From positions 1 to 28,914 of the forward strand of contig JAAXTT010000003.1 of assembly GCA_013336365.1 (NCBI GenBank): a stretch of DNA of 28,914 nucleotides, in the 5' to 3' direction. The position numbers were made by a program, and so were the translations under genes. The notes beneath the pieces were generated by a model. That model did no database searches. It worked only from the letters and a program-made list of their open reading frames with translations, and was not told where the DNA came from. The stretch is from Peptococcaceae bacterium. GTDB taxonomy: Bacteria > Bacillota > Desulfotomaculia > Desulfotomaculales > Desulfocucumaceae. Shown piece by piece: positions 14,677 to 23,046 of this stretch; position 1 is the stretch's first letter; the number at the start of each line of letters is the position of its first letter.

Positions 14677-15303
14677 TTATAAATATAAATTAGCCATATT
14701 TGCAATCCAGTAAAGCAAATCCAAAACCGGTGCCAGTAAAAAACTCAGCACCTTACCAAAGATTCCGGTAAACAATAAAATAACCAGGATGATTACACCA
14801 TACTGCTCCATTCCGGAAATTAAATTTTTACTTCCGGGGAAAGCACCCATCAGTATTTTTGAGCCGTCAAGAGGTGGAATCGGTAAAAGATTAAATATAG
14901 CCAGATTGCAATTAATAATAATCAACATTTGAATAAACTTGCTCAGCTGCTGTGAATCCACAAAAAATGCTCCAAGCAAAACCGCCCCCACAATAGCCAA
15001 TAGCAGATTTGAAAAGGGACCAGCCAAAGACACCAATAGCATTGCCCTATCCCTGTTGCCCCTTAAATTATAGGGGTTCACCGGGACCGGCTTTGCCCAA
15101 CCGAAGCCGGCAAAATACAGCATTATCAAGCCCATTACATCTAGGTGAGGAATTGGGTTTAGGGTCAGCCGTCCTTGATCATAGGCAGTTCTATCACCCA
15201 ATACATATGCTGCCAAACCATGAGCATATTCATGAAAGGTCAATCCGATAATAATTGCCGGGGTAATATATATCAGTCTGTCAAGGTTAAATATCTCAAA
15301 CAA
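14677..15303 (-). CDS. Site-2 protease family membrane metalloprotease (M50)
   Basis: An integral membrane zinc protease of 208 residues with about five membrane segments. The zinc motif HEYAH is at 24-28 and the third ligand Asp146 in NLLPIPPLDG. It belongs to the short form without PDZ or CBS domains that is common in Firmicutes and often found near tRNA-processing or segregation genes; substrates are unknown. The start is TTG 15303. The ribosome site GGAG lies within the last codons of the upstream nucleotidyltransferase gene, whose stop codon is 3 bp away, so the two are probably translationally coupled. Confidence 0.9.
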   Translation of the reverse strand: MFEIFNLDRLIYITPAIIIGLTFHEYAHGLAAYVLGDRTAYDQGRLTLNPIPHLDVMGLIMLYFAGFGWAKPVPVNPYNLRGNRDRAMLLVSLAGPFSNLLLAIVGAVLLGAFFVDSQQLSKFIQMLIIINCNLAIFNLLPIPPLDGSKILMGAFPGSKNLISGMEQYGVIILVILLFTGIFGKVLSFLLAPVLDLLYWIANMANLYL

Positions 15304-15306
15304 TTT

Positions 15307-17937
15307 CTATCTTTCTCCTATCTGATTCATTAAATGATTTCTAATAAACGTCTTTTCTTGTTCCTCGGTTTTTACTACACCATCCAGCTTTGCCCTCCTG
15401 AGCTCTTTAAGGAGATATCGATAATAGGGTCCCGGCTCACAACCAAGAGATTTAAAATAATCCCCGGTTATTGATGGCTTTTTATGTTTCATGGCATGAA
15501 GAATTTTCTTGAATCGTTTTCTGCTTTTTTCATCCTCTAATAATGTATAAATGAGCGGATACGCCTCAATAGGCAAATCCTCAAGTGTCTCTACGACCTG
15601 ACTGATTTTAGCATTACTTGTCAAATCCAAAATAGATAGAGCAGCCTGCCATCCTGCTAAACAGGAATTAATTTTCTTTATTTGCCGTTTACTAAAGCCA
15701 TAGCTGAGGCAGATATTTTCCACAGTTTCCGGTGCAGATAAATATAATATCCCTATAATCATAGGCATCCAACTATCCACATACCCATAAATGCCACAAT
15801 CATAGATTGCGTTTTTTGCTTTTTTGATATTATGAACAATTGGATGAATAATCCAAAAGTTTACTCCTGGGAAAATCCGGTCCCAAATCCGGAGATGCTC
15901 CAATCTATAAAGCATCCTGTCAGCAAAAGGTTCCATCAAAATATTTCTAAGCTCATCCCAGATACGATCCTTTGAAACCTGATCAAAAATCTTTTTTTCT
16001 ACGGCCTGATTAAGCAATTTTAAGGTTTGTGGTTCGATTTTCATTCTATAGCGCTGTTCAAACCTTACTGCTCTTAATATTCTGGTTGGATCCTCAATAA
16101 AACTGAGATTATACAAAATTCTGACCAGACCCTGCTGCAAATCCTCCCGACCGCCGAAGTAATCAATAATCTCACCAAAGCTTCCTTCATCAATTGAGGC
16201 TGCCATAGCATTAATTGTAAAATCCCTGCGATAGAGGTCCTGTCGGAGAGTGGCACTTTCCACTAAGGGCAATGCTGCCGGATATTCATAAAATTCAACC
16301 CTTGCTGTGGCCACATCTACCTTAAATCCATCAGGAAACATAAGCTCTGCTGTGCCAAATCTTTGGTGAATTTTTAATCGAGCCCCAAGCTGCTCTGCCA
16401 AATGAGACGCAAGTACTATTCCATCTCCCTCTATAGCAATATCCACATCAATATTATCATAACCCAGAAGAAGGTCTCTGACCACTCCCCCGGCAATATA
16501 GGCTTTGTAATTCAGTTCCTTTGCTATCTGACCGCTTCGCTGTAAAACAGATAATGCTGTTGGTAGCAGTTTTTTTTGCAGCTCATCAGAAATACTGTTT
16601 TTAAAGGTTACACCTGAATCCTTGCTGTACATTTCACTGTGCCTTCTCTGACTGTCACCATGTAAAACTACTAGAATATCAGTTCTTGATATTATCCCGA
16701 TTAATTTATTGTTTTCCAATACCGGAACTCTGCCTATGTCATTGGATACCATAATCTCTCTTACCACTGAAATTGGAGCGTCTGGCTCCACTGATAAAAA
16801 CTTTTGTCTCATAAAACCCTTGACCGGAGCATGCCCTAGTGAGGAATTAAGTGCTTTCTCTATATCTCTTTGAGATATAATTCCCTTCAAATCAGTGCCT
16901 TCAACTACAGGAATACCTGAATGTCCATAACGCATTAAAACCCTGTGGGCTTGGTAAATGCTGACATCCTGGGAAATAGTCTTAACCGGTGAGGACATAA
17001 TATCTGCAGCCCTTAAGGTAGGCTTGGTCTCAGTAGCTATTGTGTCCACCAGTCTACTGATTATTTCCTCAAGATTTCCATTTTTCACAGTAGCTGACGC
17101 AGCATTTCCATGTCCTGCTCCATTAAACGACGACAAAATATCGGCGGCATTTATCTGAGGCTTTGAGCTTCTTGCTACAAGATAAACCCTGTCTTCCATT
17201 TTTACAACATTAAATAGGGCATCTGTCTTTTCAATTCTAGAAATTGCGTGAGTCAGATAGGATAGACCCTCCACATAGCTTTGGGTTTCTCCCCAGGCAA
17301 CAAGAACCTTTAATCCCTGAATAGTCTTTACTTTACCAGACAACAGAAGCATCTTTAATAAATCATCCTGGTCAGCAGTCAATGGTCTGTCAATAAATTC
17401 AGAAACCAAACCCAGATTAGCACCCCTATCCAAAAGATAGGCTGCTGCCTTAATATCTCTGGGGGTGGTGTTGGGGAAAAGCAAGGAACCAGTATCGCTG
17501 TATATCCCCAATGCCAGAACAGTTGCTTCAAGGGGTGTTATTTTAAGATGTTTTTTAATAAGTTTCTCTAACATAAGAGTAGTTGTGGAACCAACCATCT
17601 CTACAACTTCAACAGAGCCTCTCGCATCACCCTCTGCCCAAGGATGGTGATCAAAAATATGGACATCTATTTCCGGTTTGCTGAACAAACTTTTAAAGCT
17701 TCCAGTTCTTTGAGGGTTTTTAGTGTCAAGAAGAATTATCCGGTCAATCTTTGTTTTGTCTATGTTTTTATATCTATAAATATTGAATATGTTTTTATGC
17801 AGAGAAATAAACTCCTCAACATTTTTTGCCAGCTTACCGGTAAATACCATCAATGCTTCAGGATATAGCTTTTGAGCTGCAATCATTGAGGCTAGTCCAT
17901 CAAAATCAGTACTGGTGTGGGTTATAATTACTTCCAT
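15307..17937 (-). CDS. cca: DHH phosphoesterase - CBS - tRNA nucleotidyltransferase fusion
   Basis: An 876-residue multidomain enzyme. Residues 1-300 form a DHH/DHHA1 phosphoesterase of the nanoRNase type: THTSTDFDG (Asp11, Asp13), Asp71, DHH at 96-98, YSDTG, and GAGHGNAASA at 274-282. Two CBS domains follow at about 310-427, which usually bind adenine nucleotides. The C-terminal half is a class II tRNA nucleotidyltransferase: GGVVRDLLLG with catalytic Asp497 and Asp499, RRDFTINAMA and the EDPTR base-selection motif. It adds nucleotides to tRNA 3' ends. Enzymes of this layout include the A-adding enzyme of Aquifex, so this one may add only A or all of CCA. It is the first gene of a run with M50 protease and trpS and has an extended -10 promoter upstream. 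No catalytic residue appears lost. Confidence 0.93.
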   Translation of the reverse strand: MEVIITHTSTDFDGLASMIAAQKLYPEALMVFTGKLAKNVEEFISLHKNIFNIYRYKNIDKTKIDRIILLDTKNPQRTGSFKSLFSKPEIDVHIFDHHPWAEGDARGSVEVVEMVGSTTTLMLEKLIKKHLKITPLEATVLALGIYSDTGSLLFPNTTPRDIKAAAYLLDRGANLGLVSEFIDRPLTADQDDLLKMLLLSGKVKTIQGLKVLVAWGETQSYVEGLSYLTHAISRIEKTDALFNVVKMEDRVYLVARSSKPQINAADILSSFNGAGHGNAASATVKNGNLEEIISRLVDTIATETKPTLRAADIMSSPVKTISQDVSIYQAHRVLMRYGHSGIPVVEGTDLKGIISQRDIEKALNSSLGHAPVKGFMRQKFLSVEPDAPISVVREIMVSNDIGRVPVLENNKLIGIISRTDILVVLHGDSQRRHSEMYSKDSGVTFKNSISDELQKKLLPTALSVLQRSGQIAKELNYKAYIAGGVVRDLLLGYDNIDVDIAIEGDGIVLASHLAEQLGARLKIHQRFGTAELMFPDGFKVDVATARVEFYEYPAALPLVESATLRQDLYRRDFTINAMAASIDEGSFGEIIDYFGGREDLQQGLVRILYNLSFIEDPTRILRAVRFEQRYRMKIEPQTLKLLNQAVEKKIFDQVSKDRIWDELRNILMEPFADRMLYRLEHLRIWDRIFPGVNFWIIHPIVHNIKKAKNAIYDCGIYGYVDSWMPMIIGILYLSAPETVENICLSYGFSKRQIKKINSCLAGWQAALSILDLTSNAKISQVVETLEDLPIEAYPLIYTLLEDEKSRKRFKKILHAMKHKKPSITGDYFKSLGCEPGPYYRYLLKELRRAKLDGVVKTEEQEKTFIRNHLMNQIGER

Positions 17938-17969
17938 TTGATCTCCTGTCTCAAAGATAAATCTAAGTA

Positions 17970-17978
17970 ATTATAGCA
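17970..17978 (-). promoter_or_regulatory. Extended -10 promoter of the nucleotidyltransferase operon
   Basis: TGCTATAAT on the minus strand is an extended -10 element 32-40 bp before the ATG at 17937, directly after the trpB2 terminator. No good -35 is visible, as is usual for extended -10 promoters. Confidence 0.6.
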
Positions 17979-17979
17979 T

Positions 17980-18017
17980 AAACAAAAGAGTCATAGCTTA
18001 TTAAGGCTACAACTCTT
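17980..18017 (-). terminator. Terminator of trpB2
   Basis: Arms 17986-17997 and 18006-18017 form a 12-bp stem (two G-U pairs) with an 8-nt loop, followed on the minus strand by TTGTTTATG. It lies 42 bp after the trpB2 stop codon and isolates trpB2 from the nucleotidyltransferase operon. Confidence 0.75.
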
Positions 18018-18058
18018 GATTACTCATCTGATTTTGCTTTATAGGCTATAGATCCGGA

Positions 18059-19414
18059 TTAAACATGAGGCAATCTTTCCAATGCTTTCTTCAAATCCTC
18101 CTCAGGAAGTGGGAAATCCTCAAGCTTGCCTGAGAGATATAAATCGTATGAAGGAAGATCCAAAAGACCGTGACCACTCATATTGAATAAAATCGTTCTT
18201 GCTTCTCCAGCCTCTTTAGCTTCAAGAGCCTCATTGATTGCAGCCTGAACTGCATGGGATGACTCCGGAGCCGGAATAAGTCCTTCTGCTCTGGCAAACA
18301 GGATTGCCCCTTGGAACACTGAGGTCTGACCCAAAGAAATAGCATCAATCAAACCATCCTGAAGCAGCTTACTGACCAGTGGAGATACCCCATGGTAGCG
18401 CAAGCCCCCTGCATGGATTCCCGGTGGCATAAAGGATGCCCCAAGGGTGTTCATTTTCATTATTGGTGCCAATCCTACAACATCACCGTAATCATAGCTG
18501 TATTCACCTCTGGTAAGGGTAGGACAGGAAATAGGCTCCACTGCAACCAGTCTGGTTTTTGACTTGTTGGCTATTTTGTCATTAATAAAGGGGAATGCAA
18601 TACCTGCAAAATTGCTTCCGCCTCCGCTACATCCAATAACTACATCGGGATAGAACCCTGCCTTTTCCATCTGAGCCTTGGCTTCTAATCCAATTATACT
18701 CTGATGGAGGCAAACATGGTTCAGCACACTTCCCAAGGCATAATTTGTATCATCTCTTTTTGCCGCATCCTCCACTGCTTCACTTATGGCTATTCCCAAG
18801 CTGCCGTTGGAGTCGGGAAACTCTGCCAGTATTTTTCTGCCTGATTCAGTTAAGTTACTGGGTGATGCAATTACATTTGAGCCAAAAATCTCCATAAGGG
18901 ATTTTCTGTAAGGCTTTTGGTTAAAGCTAACCTTAACCATATAAACTGTACATTCTAAATCAAAAAAGTTACAGGCCTGTGAAAGGGCAATTCCCCACTG
19001 ACCTGCCCCAGTTTCTGTGGAAAGTCTTTTAATACCGGCAGCCTTGTTATAATATGCTTGAGGCACTGCAGTGTTTAATTTATGACTGCCAGCCGGGCTG
19101 ACGCCTTCATATTTATAATATATCCTTGCGGGTGTGTCCAAGGCCTTCTCAAGACGCCGAGCTCTAATAAGGGGAGATGGTCTCCATATTCTATATATAT
19201 CCCGAACCTCATCAGGGATCTCTATCCACCTCTCCTGTGAAACCTCCTGCTTTATCAGTTCCATTGGGAAAATAGCTGCTAAATCTTGGGGACCCAAAGG
19301 CTCTTTGGTTACAGGGTTAAGGGGTGTATCAGGCAGTTCTGGCATATCTGCCTGAATGTTATACCAATGAGTAGGCATTTCCTTTTCAGATAAAAGTATC
19401 TTTAATTCACTCAT
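18059..19414 (-). CDS. trpB2: Tryptophan synthase beta chain, TrpB2 type
   Basis: A PLP enzyme of 451 residues that condenses indole and serine to tryptophan. The N-terminal region (PTHWYNIQADMP, GPQDLAAIFP, IWRPSPLIRARRLEKAL) is characteristic of the long TrpB2 class rather than the TrpB1 partner of TrpA. PLP lysine is Lys112 in AGSHKLNTA, followed by ETGAGQWG (134-141) and the phosphate loop CSGGGSN (262-268). ATG 19414 was chosen by homology; AGGAG lies about 13 nt upstream, which is long, and TTG 19450 would precede the ribosome site. No trpA is adjacent and it is flanked by its own promoter and terminator, so it likely acts alone in salvaging indole. A serine or O-phosphoserine deaminase role has been proposed for some relatives. 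Confidence 0.92.
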   Translation of the reverse strand: MSELKILLSEKEMPTHWYNIQADMPELPDTPLNPVTKEPLGPQDLAAIFPMELIKQEVSQERWIEIPDEVRDIYRIWRPSPLIRARRLEKALDTPARIYYKYEGVSPAGSHKLNTAVPQAYYNKAAGIKRLSTETGAGQWGIALSQACNFFDLECTVYMVKVSFNQKPYRKSLMEIFGSNVIASPSNLTESGRKILAEFPDSNGSLGIAISEAVEDAAKRDDTNYALGSVLNHVCLHQSIIGLEAKAQMEKAGFYPDVVIGCSGGGSNFAGIAFPFINDKIANKSKTRLVAVEPISCPTLTRGEYSYDYGDVVGLAPIMKMNTLGASFMPPGIHAGGLRYHGVSPLVSKLLQDGLIDAISLGQTSVFQGAILFARAEGLIPAPESSHAVQAAINEALEAKEAGEARTILFNMSGHGLLDLPSYDLYLSGKLEDFPLPEEDLKKALERLPHV

Positions 19415-19450
19415 CTCTAGTACTAATCTCCTCTCTTCTCCGGCTGTCAA

Positions 19451-19467
19451 TTAGCAAAAATTGCTAA
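19451..19467. promoter_or_regulatory. Palindrome in the trpB2 leader
   Basis: TTAGCAAAAATTGCTAA is a perfect inverted repeat (7-bp arms, 3-nt centre). It lies about 37 bp before the trpB2 start and downstream of the predicted -10, a position suitable for a repressor operator or a small leader hairpin. The binding protein is unknown. Confidence 0.4.
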
Positions 19468-19496
19468 GACGGCCCATCTAAAATAATTTCAAAATA

Positions 19497-19525
19497 ATTT
19501 TATATTAAGGTTGGTTTTTTCGCAA
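19497..19525 (-). promoter_or_regulatory. Sigma-A promoter of trpB2
   Basis: On the minus strand, TTGCGA (19520-19525) and TAAAAT (19497-19502) are separated by 17 bp, starting a leader of about 75 nt. Each hexamer is one or two bases from consensus. Confidence 0.5.
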
Positions 19526-19567
19526 TACCTTTTCAATAATGTGCCTATTTATTTTCCCGGCGAACTT

Positions 19568-20869
19568 TTAACTGTCAATTTTCCCCAAAATTATAGGAGT
19601 TTTTCCAACCTTGCTTACATTTACCTTGAAGGCCTGTCTAATCAGATCTATTGCTGTGTCAAGCATTTTAGAATCATTATAGTGGATAGTGGCCAAGGTC
19701 TCCCCTGAACTGACCCGGTCACCGGTTTTTTTGTGAAGAACTATCCCTGCTTCAAGATCGATTATACTGTCTTTTTTCTCTCTTCCTGCTCCCAGCAGCA
19801 TAGCTCCACGCCCGATTTTCATCGCATCACAATCTATTACATAGCCTGCATTATCAGATTTAACAGCTAGTCTTTTACCCGCCATTGGTATGAGATCAGG
19901 ATTGTCGACTACCCTGGAATCTCCTCTCTGAGCATCAATCATTTTTTTGAATAGGCTCTTTGCAGAGCCATTGGCAATATTATTTTTCAATAAAGATTCT
20001 GCCTCAGCATAGCTTTCAGTTCTTCCCGACAAAACAAGCATTTCTCCTCCCAGGGCAAAACACAGCTCTTTCAAATCCTCTGGGCCACCGTCATTTAAAA
20101 TTTCGATTGCCTCTATAACCTCAAGTCCATTGCCAACTGACATACCAATAGGCTGATCCATTGCTGTGATCAGAGCAACAGTTCTGCGCTTCAATTTATT
20201 ACCAATACCAACCATAAGGCTTGCCAGCTCCTTGGCAGCAGCTAAATCCTTCATAAAGGCACCCTTGCCCGCCTTAACGTCAAGAACAATAGCATCAGCA
20301 CCGGAGGCCAGTTTTTTTGACATTATGCTCGATGCTATCAGAGATAGATTGTCAACTGTTGCCGTAACATCTCTCAGTGAATATAGCATCTTATCTGCCG
20401 GCACAAAATTACCCGACTGAGCTGCAATTACAAGTCCGATAGCTTTTATTTGACTGATAAATGCCTGCTGAGTCATTTCGGCAGAAAACCCGGGAATTGA
20501 TGTAAGCTTGTCAATTGTTCCTCCTGTGTGACCTAGCCCTCGGCCAGACATTTTAGCCACCGATATTCCTGTTGATGCCACCAAGGGAGCTAAAATCAAG
20601 GTTGTTTTATCTCCGACTCCACCTGTACTGTGCTTATCTATTTTTACTCCTGTGATTTCTGACAAATCCGCAACCTTCCCTGAATTTTCCATTGTTTTGG
20701 TCAGCTCTGTGGTTTCCCTGAAATTAAGACCTCGGAAGAAAATAGCCATCAGCAAAGCGGCACTTTGATATTCAGGGATAGAGCCATCCACGCAGCCATT
20801 AATCCAGTATTCTATTTCGGAGTTATCCAATTCGCCGCCATTTCTTTTTTTCAATATTATTTCATACAT
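19568..20869 (-). CDS. pdp: Pyrimidine-nucleoside phosphorylase
   Basis: Cleaves thymidine, uridine or deoxyuridine with phosphate to give the base and (deoxy)ribose-1-phosphate. The 433-residue protein has the family signature SGRGLGHTGGTIDKL and the phosphate-binding KHSTGGVGDKTTLILAPLVA. It resembles the Bacillus Pdp with broad pyrimidine specificity, and LDVKAGKGAFMK and DNPDLIPMA also fit. ATG 20869 was chosen because it aligns with Bacillus Pdp; a GTG at 20884 overlaps the deoB stop codon as GTGA, which is also possible. The gene follows deoB directly, so the two enzymes act in series: ribose-1-phosphate is made here and isomerised by DeoB. Confidence 0.94.
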   Translation of the reverse strand: MYEIILKKRNGGELDNSEIEYWINGCVDGSIPEYQSAALLMAIFFRGLNFRETTELTKTMENSGKVADLSEITGVKIDKHSTGGVGDKTTLILAPLVASTGISVAKMSGRGLGHTGGTIDKLTSIPGFSAEMTQQAFISQIKAIGLVIAAQSGNFVPADKMLYSLRDVTATVDNLSLIASSIMSKKLASGADAIVLDVKAGKGAFMKDLAAAKELASLMVGIGNKLKRRTVALITAMDQPIGMSVGNGLEVIEAIEILNDGGPEDLKELCFALGGEMLVLSGRTESYAEAESLLKNNIANGSAKSLFKKMIDAQRGDSRVVDNPDLIPMAGKRLAVKSDNAGYVIDCDAMKIGRGAMLLGAGREKKDSIIDLEAGIVLHKKTGDRVSSGETLATIHYNDSKMLDTAIDLIRQAFKVNVSKVGKTPIILGKIDS

Positions 20870-20880
20870 TCCCACCTGCT

Positions 20881-22059
20881 TCACTCTCCTGTCTTAATAA
20901 TATCTGAAGCAAAGCTTTCTCCGGGCGAGAATTCAAAACCAAACAGCTCGGATACAGTTGAAGAAATATCTGCAAAGGTTTTTCTGATTCCCAAATCAAC
21001 CCCAGCCCTTACAGGTTTTCCTGTAACCAGCAAGGGAACATATTCTCTGCTGTGATCAGTACTTGCTGTGGTAGGATCACAGCCATGATCCGCTGTAACA
21101 ATAAGAATATCCGTTTCTCCCAGTTCCGCCAGTATATCCTTTAATCGATCATCAAAATATTTTAATGCCTTGGCATAGCCGACCACATCATTTCTGTGGC
21201 CAAAGAGCATATCAAATTCAACCAGATTGGTAAAAATTAGTCCCCGAAAATCTTTTCCCATTAATTCCAGAGTAGTGTCGATACCTTCCTTATTATCCTT
21301 TGTAGTAATAAAATGGGTAATTCCCCGGCCGGCAAAAATATCGTTTATTTTTCCAACAGCATATACCTCCAGGCCTGATTCAACCATTCCAGTAAGTAAA
21401 TTTGGCTTAGGGGGTATCAAGGAAAAATCATGTCGTCGATATGTTCTCTTAAAGGCACCTGCCTTGCCAACAAACGGTCTGGCTATTACTCTGCCGACAG
21501 CATCGTCACCAACCAATATTTCTCTGGCTATAAGGCAAAGCTCATATAGTTTTTCTACCGGAATAACCTCTTCATGAGCAGCAATCTGAAAAACACTGTC
21601 TGCTGAGGTATAAACAATAGGGTCCCCTGTTTCCATATGCAACGGTCCCAGTTCATTAATAATATCAATCCCTGACGCCACCTTATTGCCAAGAGCTTTA
21701 AATCCTGATTTCTTCTCAAAAGCATCTATTATATGGCTGGGGAATGCTTTCGGGTAAGTCGGAAAAGGTTTATCTAAAATTATTCCTGCCATTTCCCAAT
21801 GACCGGTGGTTGTGTCCTTACCCGGTGATTTTTCTGCCATTTTTCCAAAGGAGCCGATATAATCGGCTTTAGGAGAAATGCCTTTAAAACTGCCAAGCCT
21901 TCCCAGACCAAGACTCTGCAGGTTTGGAAGCTCAAGACCGTTCATCGCTTTAGCCATATTACCTAAGGTATTGCTTCCCTCATCTCCATATCTGTAAGCA
22001 TCAGGTAATTCACCTATCCCAAAGCTGTCAATAACAATAATTACGATCTTCCCAATCAT
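20881..22059 (-). CDS. deoB: Phosphopentomutase
   Basis: DeoB interconverts (deoxy)ribose-1-phosphate and 5-phosphate, feeding nucleoside sugars into central metabolism. The 392-residue protein belongs to the alkaline phosphatase fold. It shows VIDSFGIGELPDA (first metal Asp), KDTTTGHWEMAG with the active-site threonine, FDMLFGHRND, and TADHGCDPTT plus TDHSREYVPLL for the remaining metal ligands. ATG 22059 was chosen because GGGGG lies 7 nt upstream and the protein then starts like its homologues; the open frame extending to 22140 overlaps xerD and is not coding. It lies between xerD and pdp in one direction. Confidence 0.96.
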   Translation of the reverse strand: MIGKIVIIVIDSFGIGELPDAYRYGDEGSNTLGNMAKAMNGLELPNLQSLGLGRLGSFKGISPKADYIGSFGKMAEKSPGKDTTTGHWEMAGIILDKPFPTYPKAFPSHIIDAFEKKSGFKALGNKVASGIDIINELGPLHMETGDPIVYTSADSVFQIAAHEEVIPVEKLYELCLIAREILVGDDAVGRVIARPFVGKAGAFKRTYRRHDFSLIPPKPNLLTGMVESGLEVYAVGKINDIFAGRGITHFITTKDNKEGIDTTLELMGKDFRGLIFTNLVEFDMLFGHRNDVVGYAKALKYFDDRLKDILAELGETDILIVTADHGCDPTTASTDHSREYVPLLVTGKPVRAGVDLGIRKTFADISSTVSELFGFEFSPGESFASDIIKTGE

Positions 22060-22114
22060 AAAATATCCCCCTCCCTTTTTCCCAATATATTTGGTTGACG
22101 CTGAATAGACACAC

Positions 22115-23002
22115 CTACGCCCTGGGATGCGCCTTATCATATACTTTTCTTAAACGATTGTGGGTTAAGTGAGTATAAATCTGAGTGGTTGAAATGTCAG
22201 AATGACCTAAAAGTTCTTGGACAGAACGTAAATCTGCCCCATTTTCCAACAAGTGAGAGGCAAAGGAATGTCTCAGAGTATGAGGGGTAATAGTTTTCTT
22301 AATTCCATTAACCAAAGCATATTTTTTTATTGTCTTCCAAAAGCTCTGTCGGGATATGCCTTTTCCATACCTGTTCAGAAAAAGTAGCTGAGTATCTCTA
22401 TTGCCTAATAATTCAAGCCTGCTCTTCTTAAGATAAGTCCGAACAAAAAATATTGCCACCGGTCCTATTGGTATAATTCTCTCCTTAGAACCCTTTCCAA
22501 TACACCTGACATAGCCTTCCTCAAGATTTATGCTGCCCTGATTCAGGTTGATAATCTCAGACACTCTTGCCCCAGTTGCATATAACAGCTCAAGCATTGC
22601 CTTATCTCTTTGCTGAATAGCTGTGCTTAAAACAGGAAAATCAAGCAGCCTTTCAACCTCGATTTTTGACAATATTCTGGGAAGTCGCTCGGTTCTTTTT
22701 GAAACCTCCATATTTTCAGTAGGGTCAATAACAGTAATTTCTTCATTTATCAAAAAACTGTAAAATGTTCTCAAGGAAGACAATCTTCGAGCAGCGGTTG
22801 CAGCAGAAAGACCATCTCGTTTCATCCGGCTAAGGTAGGCGGCTACTCCATTCCTTCCGTTTTCAGCCAAAGGGTTAATCTTTGTTTTTTGGCAAAAATC
22901 CCTGTAGAAACACAGATCTGATCTATATGAAATAATTGTATTATGAGCTAATCCTTTCTCAATAGCCAAATAATCCAAGAAATTTCTGATCATTCTGTCC
23001 AA
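22115..23002 (-). CDS. xerD: Site-specific tyrosine recombinase XerD
   Basis: XerD, with XerC or alone, resolves chromosome dimers at dif. The 295-residue protein has an N-terminal SAM-like DNA-binding domain and a C-terminal catalytic domain with all active residues: Arg146 (ATGARVSEI), Lys170, His241 and Arg244 (HTLRHSFASH), His267 (LLGHSDI) and Tyr276 (TQIYTHL). TTG 23002 was chosen because it is 9 nt after GGGGG and gives the same N-terminal length as Bacillus XerD. The ATG at 23011 directly abuts the ribosome site, and the ATG at 22993 is about 18 nt away. Upstream of deoB and pdp, this order is common in clostridial chromosomes, so it is a housekeeping recombinase and not part of a mobile element. 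Confidence 0.93.
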   Translation of the reverse strand: MDRMIRNFLDYLAIEKGLAHNTIISYRSDLCFYRDFCQKTKINPLAENGRNGVAAYLSRMKRDGLSAATAARRLSSLRTFYSFLINEEITVIDPTENMEVSKRTERLPRILSKIEVERLLDFPVLSTAIQQRDKAMLELLYATGARVSEIINLNQGSINLEEGYVRCIGKGSKERIIPIGPVAIFFVRTYLKKSRLELLGNRDTQLLFLNRYGKGISRQSFWKTIKKYALVNGIKKTITPHTLRHSFASHLLENGADLRSVQELLGHSDISTTQIYTHLTHNRLRKVYDKAHPRA

Positions 23003-23046
23003 ATATATCATCCCCCTCTATTTTGGGGCTTTTGTATCGCATCCAA

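Noticed and set aside
22060..22140. N-terminal extension of DeoB overlapping xerD
   Set aside because: The extension does not resemble DeoB, and a strong ribosome site sits before ATG 22059.
22115..23002. Tyrosine recombinase as a sign of an integrated element
   Set aside because: It matches housekeeping XerD, its neighbours deoB and pdp are the usual ones, and no attachment repeats or phage genes are present.
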